DNA of 14,824 bases from Deltaproteobacteria bacterium (GTDB lineage Bacteria > Desulfobacterota_E > Deferrimicrobia > Deferrimicrobiales > Deferrimicrobiaceae): the NCBI GenBank assembly GCA_023488945.1, contig JAMDBZ010000066.1, positions 1-14,824 on the forward strand, written 5' to 3'. This document shows positions 13,876-14,824 of the stretch, piece after piece. A program made the translations under genes and the position numbers. Under the pieces are notes generated by a model, which saw only the letters and a list, made by a program, of their open reading frames with translations, was not told the DNA's origin and did not search any database. Every line of letters begins with the position of its first letter. The first letter of the stretch is position 1.

Positions 13876-14085
13876 TCAGGCCGCCTTGTCGAGCTCCCTG
13901 AGGAAGCCGTCGACCCACTCCCCCGCCCGGTTCTTCGTGATCCCGTACCGCAGCTCCAGCCTGCCGGCCAGCATCTCGCGGTTCCCCGCGATTGCGTCCA
14001 GATCCTCCTCGGTCAGGAAACTCCATTTCGACCTGACCATCCCCCGGAAACGCGCCCAGTCCGCCGACACCTTTTCCCACTTCAT
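13876..14085 (-). CDS. CsbD-family stress protein
   Basis: A 69-residue, highly charged helical protein. It opens MKWEKVSADWARFRGMVRSKW, and EEDLDAIAGNREMLAGRLELRYG then EWVDGFLREL complete the CsbD pattern (W-x-x-x-x-G-K/R at the front, L-x-x-IAG-x-R-x-x-L-x-G in the middle, R-YG after it), cited here only by its key positions: W3, W10, G15, W21, D30, G34, G41, Y47. CsbD proteins accumulate under general stress and in stationary phase in many bacteria; their biochemical role is unknown. The start is set by AAGGAGG 8 nt upstream of the ATG. It stands alone, with a promoter about 75 nt upstream. Confidence 0.9.
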   Translation of the reverse strand: MKWEKVSADWARFRGMVRSKWSFLTEEDLDAIAGNREMLAGRLELRYGITKNRAGEWVDGFLRELDKAA

Positions 14086-14381
14086 CGCGCTCCCCTCCTT
14101 CCGCGGATCCGGTTGCATGGTTGGTTGGAACGGGACAGGGTCTGCCACCGACGTTTTCATTATACCGCCTTCCGGGAGAGCGGCGCCTTCACGAAAGAGC
14201 ATGACGTCCATACCAACCGCGTCACGATGTCGAACACCGTGGGGAACCGGGCCCCCGACTGAACCGGCAGTCCTCGAATGCGTGCCCGGACCATGGGAAA
14301 ACCTGCCGGGAGTCACCGGCGGCCGAACCCCCTCCGATCACCGACGGCCATGGCTCGCTGCATTCCGTCCACCCCGCACAA
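14086..14381. other. Gap between csbD and the YgiT-like frame
   Basis: Apart from the csbD leader and its -10 box, I see no gene here. In particular there is no recognisable toxin (DUF4258 or RelE-like) upstream of the YgiT-type frame, where a partner would normally lie. The frame leading into the zinc finger is open from 14205 but has no ATG, GTG or TTG. Confidence 0.5.
14159..14164 (-). promoter_or_regulatory. Perfect -10 box for csbD
   Basis: On the minus strand TATAAT lies about 75 nt upstream of the csbD ATG. The position 17 nt further upstream reads GGCGCC, not a sigma70 -35 box, so expression may depend on an activator or an alternative sigma factor, which would suit a stress gene. 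Confidence 0.5.
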
Positions 14382-14603
14382 TGCGTCGTCTGCAAGAACG
14401 GAGAAACGAAGCCGGGGCAGGCGACCGTGACCCTGACGAAGGGCACGGCCACCCTTGTGTTCAAAGATGTGCCCGCTGACGTGTGCGATCACTGCGGCGA
14501 AGATTATATCGGTGAGGACGTCGCGCGCCGTCTCTACTCGGCCGCCGAGGCTATCGTCCGCTCCGGGGTCCCGCTGGACGTCCGCTCTTATGAGGCCGCA
14601 TAG
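14382..14603 (+). CDS. YgiT-type zinc-finger (antitoxin-like) protein, start unclear
   Basis: This frame encodes about 73 residues with the YgiT/MqsA N-terminal zinc-finger pattern: CVVCKNGETKPG at the start, VTLTKGTATLVFKDVP in the middle, CDHCGEDY as the second CxxC, then EDVARRLYSAAEAIV. Such proteins bind zinc and act as antitoxins, usually beside a DUF4258, RelE-like or MqsR toxin. Oddly, the frame has no ATG, GTG or TTG between the in-frame stop at 14202 and the first cysteine codon; an ATG at 14381 is in another frame that stops at 14479. The first in-frame standard start, GTG 14427, would remove the first CxxC. Either a rare start (CTG 14358) is used, or the 5' end is lost or frameshifted. 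Homology is clear, but being functional is not. Confidence 0.6.
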   Translation, partial: CVVCKNGETKPGQATVTLTKGTATLVFKDVPADVCDHCGEDYIGEDVARRLYSAAEAIVRSGVPLDVRSYEAA

Positions 14604-14824
14604 CAGACGACAAAAAGGGGACCCGAAGATCCCCCCCTCCCCGGGTTCTGCCGGAACCGCACCCCGGAAGCCGGCCGGCTAACCCGCATTTCTCACCAGT
14701 TTCCACCCGCCCTGCGGGCGGACCCGCGTCGGATGAAATAGTCTACTATGACGTTGTGGCGTCGGCATCGAGGTCGGTTAAGTCTTGGTGCTGTTCATAA
14801 GCCCGAACACCAGTTGGACCCGGA
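14604..14824. other. Unassigned right edge with hairpins
   Basis: A perfect 6-bp hairpin, CCGCCC-TGC-GGGCGG, lies at 14707-14721, and a dyad ATAGT-CT-ACTAT at 14738-14749. An ATG at 14748 opens a frame to the window edge (25 residues, beginning MTLWRRHRGRL) that I do not recognise. Two minus-strand frames also run in from the edge. Composition is less GC-rich than the operons. Confidence 0.35.

Noticed and set aside
1..14824. CRISPR arrays, tRNA or rRNA genes, integrase or transposase genes
   Set aside because: No regularly spaced direct repeats, no cloverleaf-like segment and no recognisable recombinase motifs were seen on either strand. The minus-strand frames at the right edge are too short to claim as a transposase end.

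Overview
This is a very GC-rich bacterial window whose coding frames show strong G/C preference at third positions. The gene content fits a Desulfuromonadota/Geobacter-like or Myxococcota-like lineage of the former Deltaproteobacteria: an MglB-MglA pair, an OFA-type carboxylate transporter, an anaerobe-type pair of U32 iron-sulfur proteins and acu-type acetylation control. This placement is an inference from gene content; no rRNA or marker gene is present.

Layout. 1-66 may be the tail of an upstream gene. 67-393 is a leader and promoter region for an OFA-family MFS transporter (394-1617), closed by a textbook intrinsic terminator (1659-1690). Two adjacent hairpins with near-identical loops (1769-1831) separate it from a tightly packed eight-gene plus-strand operon (1986-9291): livK-livH-livM-livG-livF (a complete branched-chain-amino-acid-type ABC importer), a 59-residue ribbon-helix-helix-like protein, a 620-residue fusion of a GNAT acetyltransferase to a class II histone-deacetylase-like enzyme, and an AcuB-like CBS-CBS-ACT protein. 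Most junctions are 4-nt overlaps or gaps of a few nt. The last two genes reproduce the acuA/acuB/acuC set of Bacillus, with the writer (AcuA-like) and eraser (AcuC-like) of lysine acetylation joined in one polypeptide. The operon therefore links solute import with reversible acetylation, in Bacillus the control of acetyl-CoA synthetase, but no acyl-CoA synthetase lies in the window.

Convergent to it, on the minus strand, lie mglB-mglA (Ras-like polarity GTPase and its roadblock regulator) followed by two U32-family proteins whose cysteine spacing resembles UbiV and UbiU (12381 down to 9343). Upstream of mglB is a 3'-terminal remnant of a type II NADH dehydrogenase (12492-12734). It ends abruptly just before a HepT/MntA (HEPN/MNT) toxin-antitoxin pair on the plus strand (12815-13635). 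The right end is accessory-looking: hairpins, a CsbD-family stress protein on the minus strand, a YgiT-type zinc-finger antitoxin-like frame without a recognisable start codon, and an unassigned edge.

The strongest candidate for something new is the liv-RHH-GNAT/HDAC-AcuB operon. Secondary points are the UbiU/UbiV-like pair beside mglBA, two genes with apparent leaderless starts, and the toxin-antitoxin pair abutting the NADH dehydrogenase remnant.
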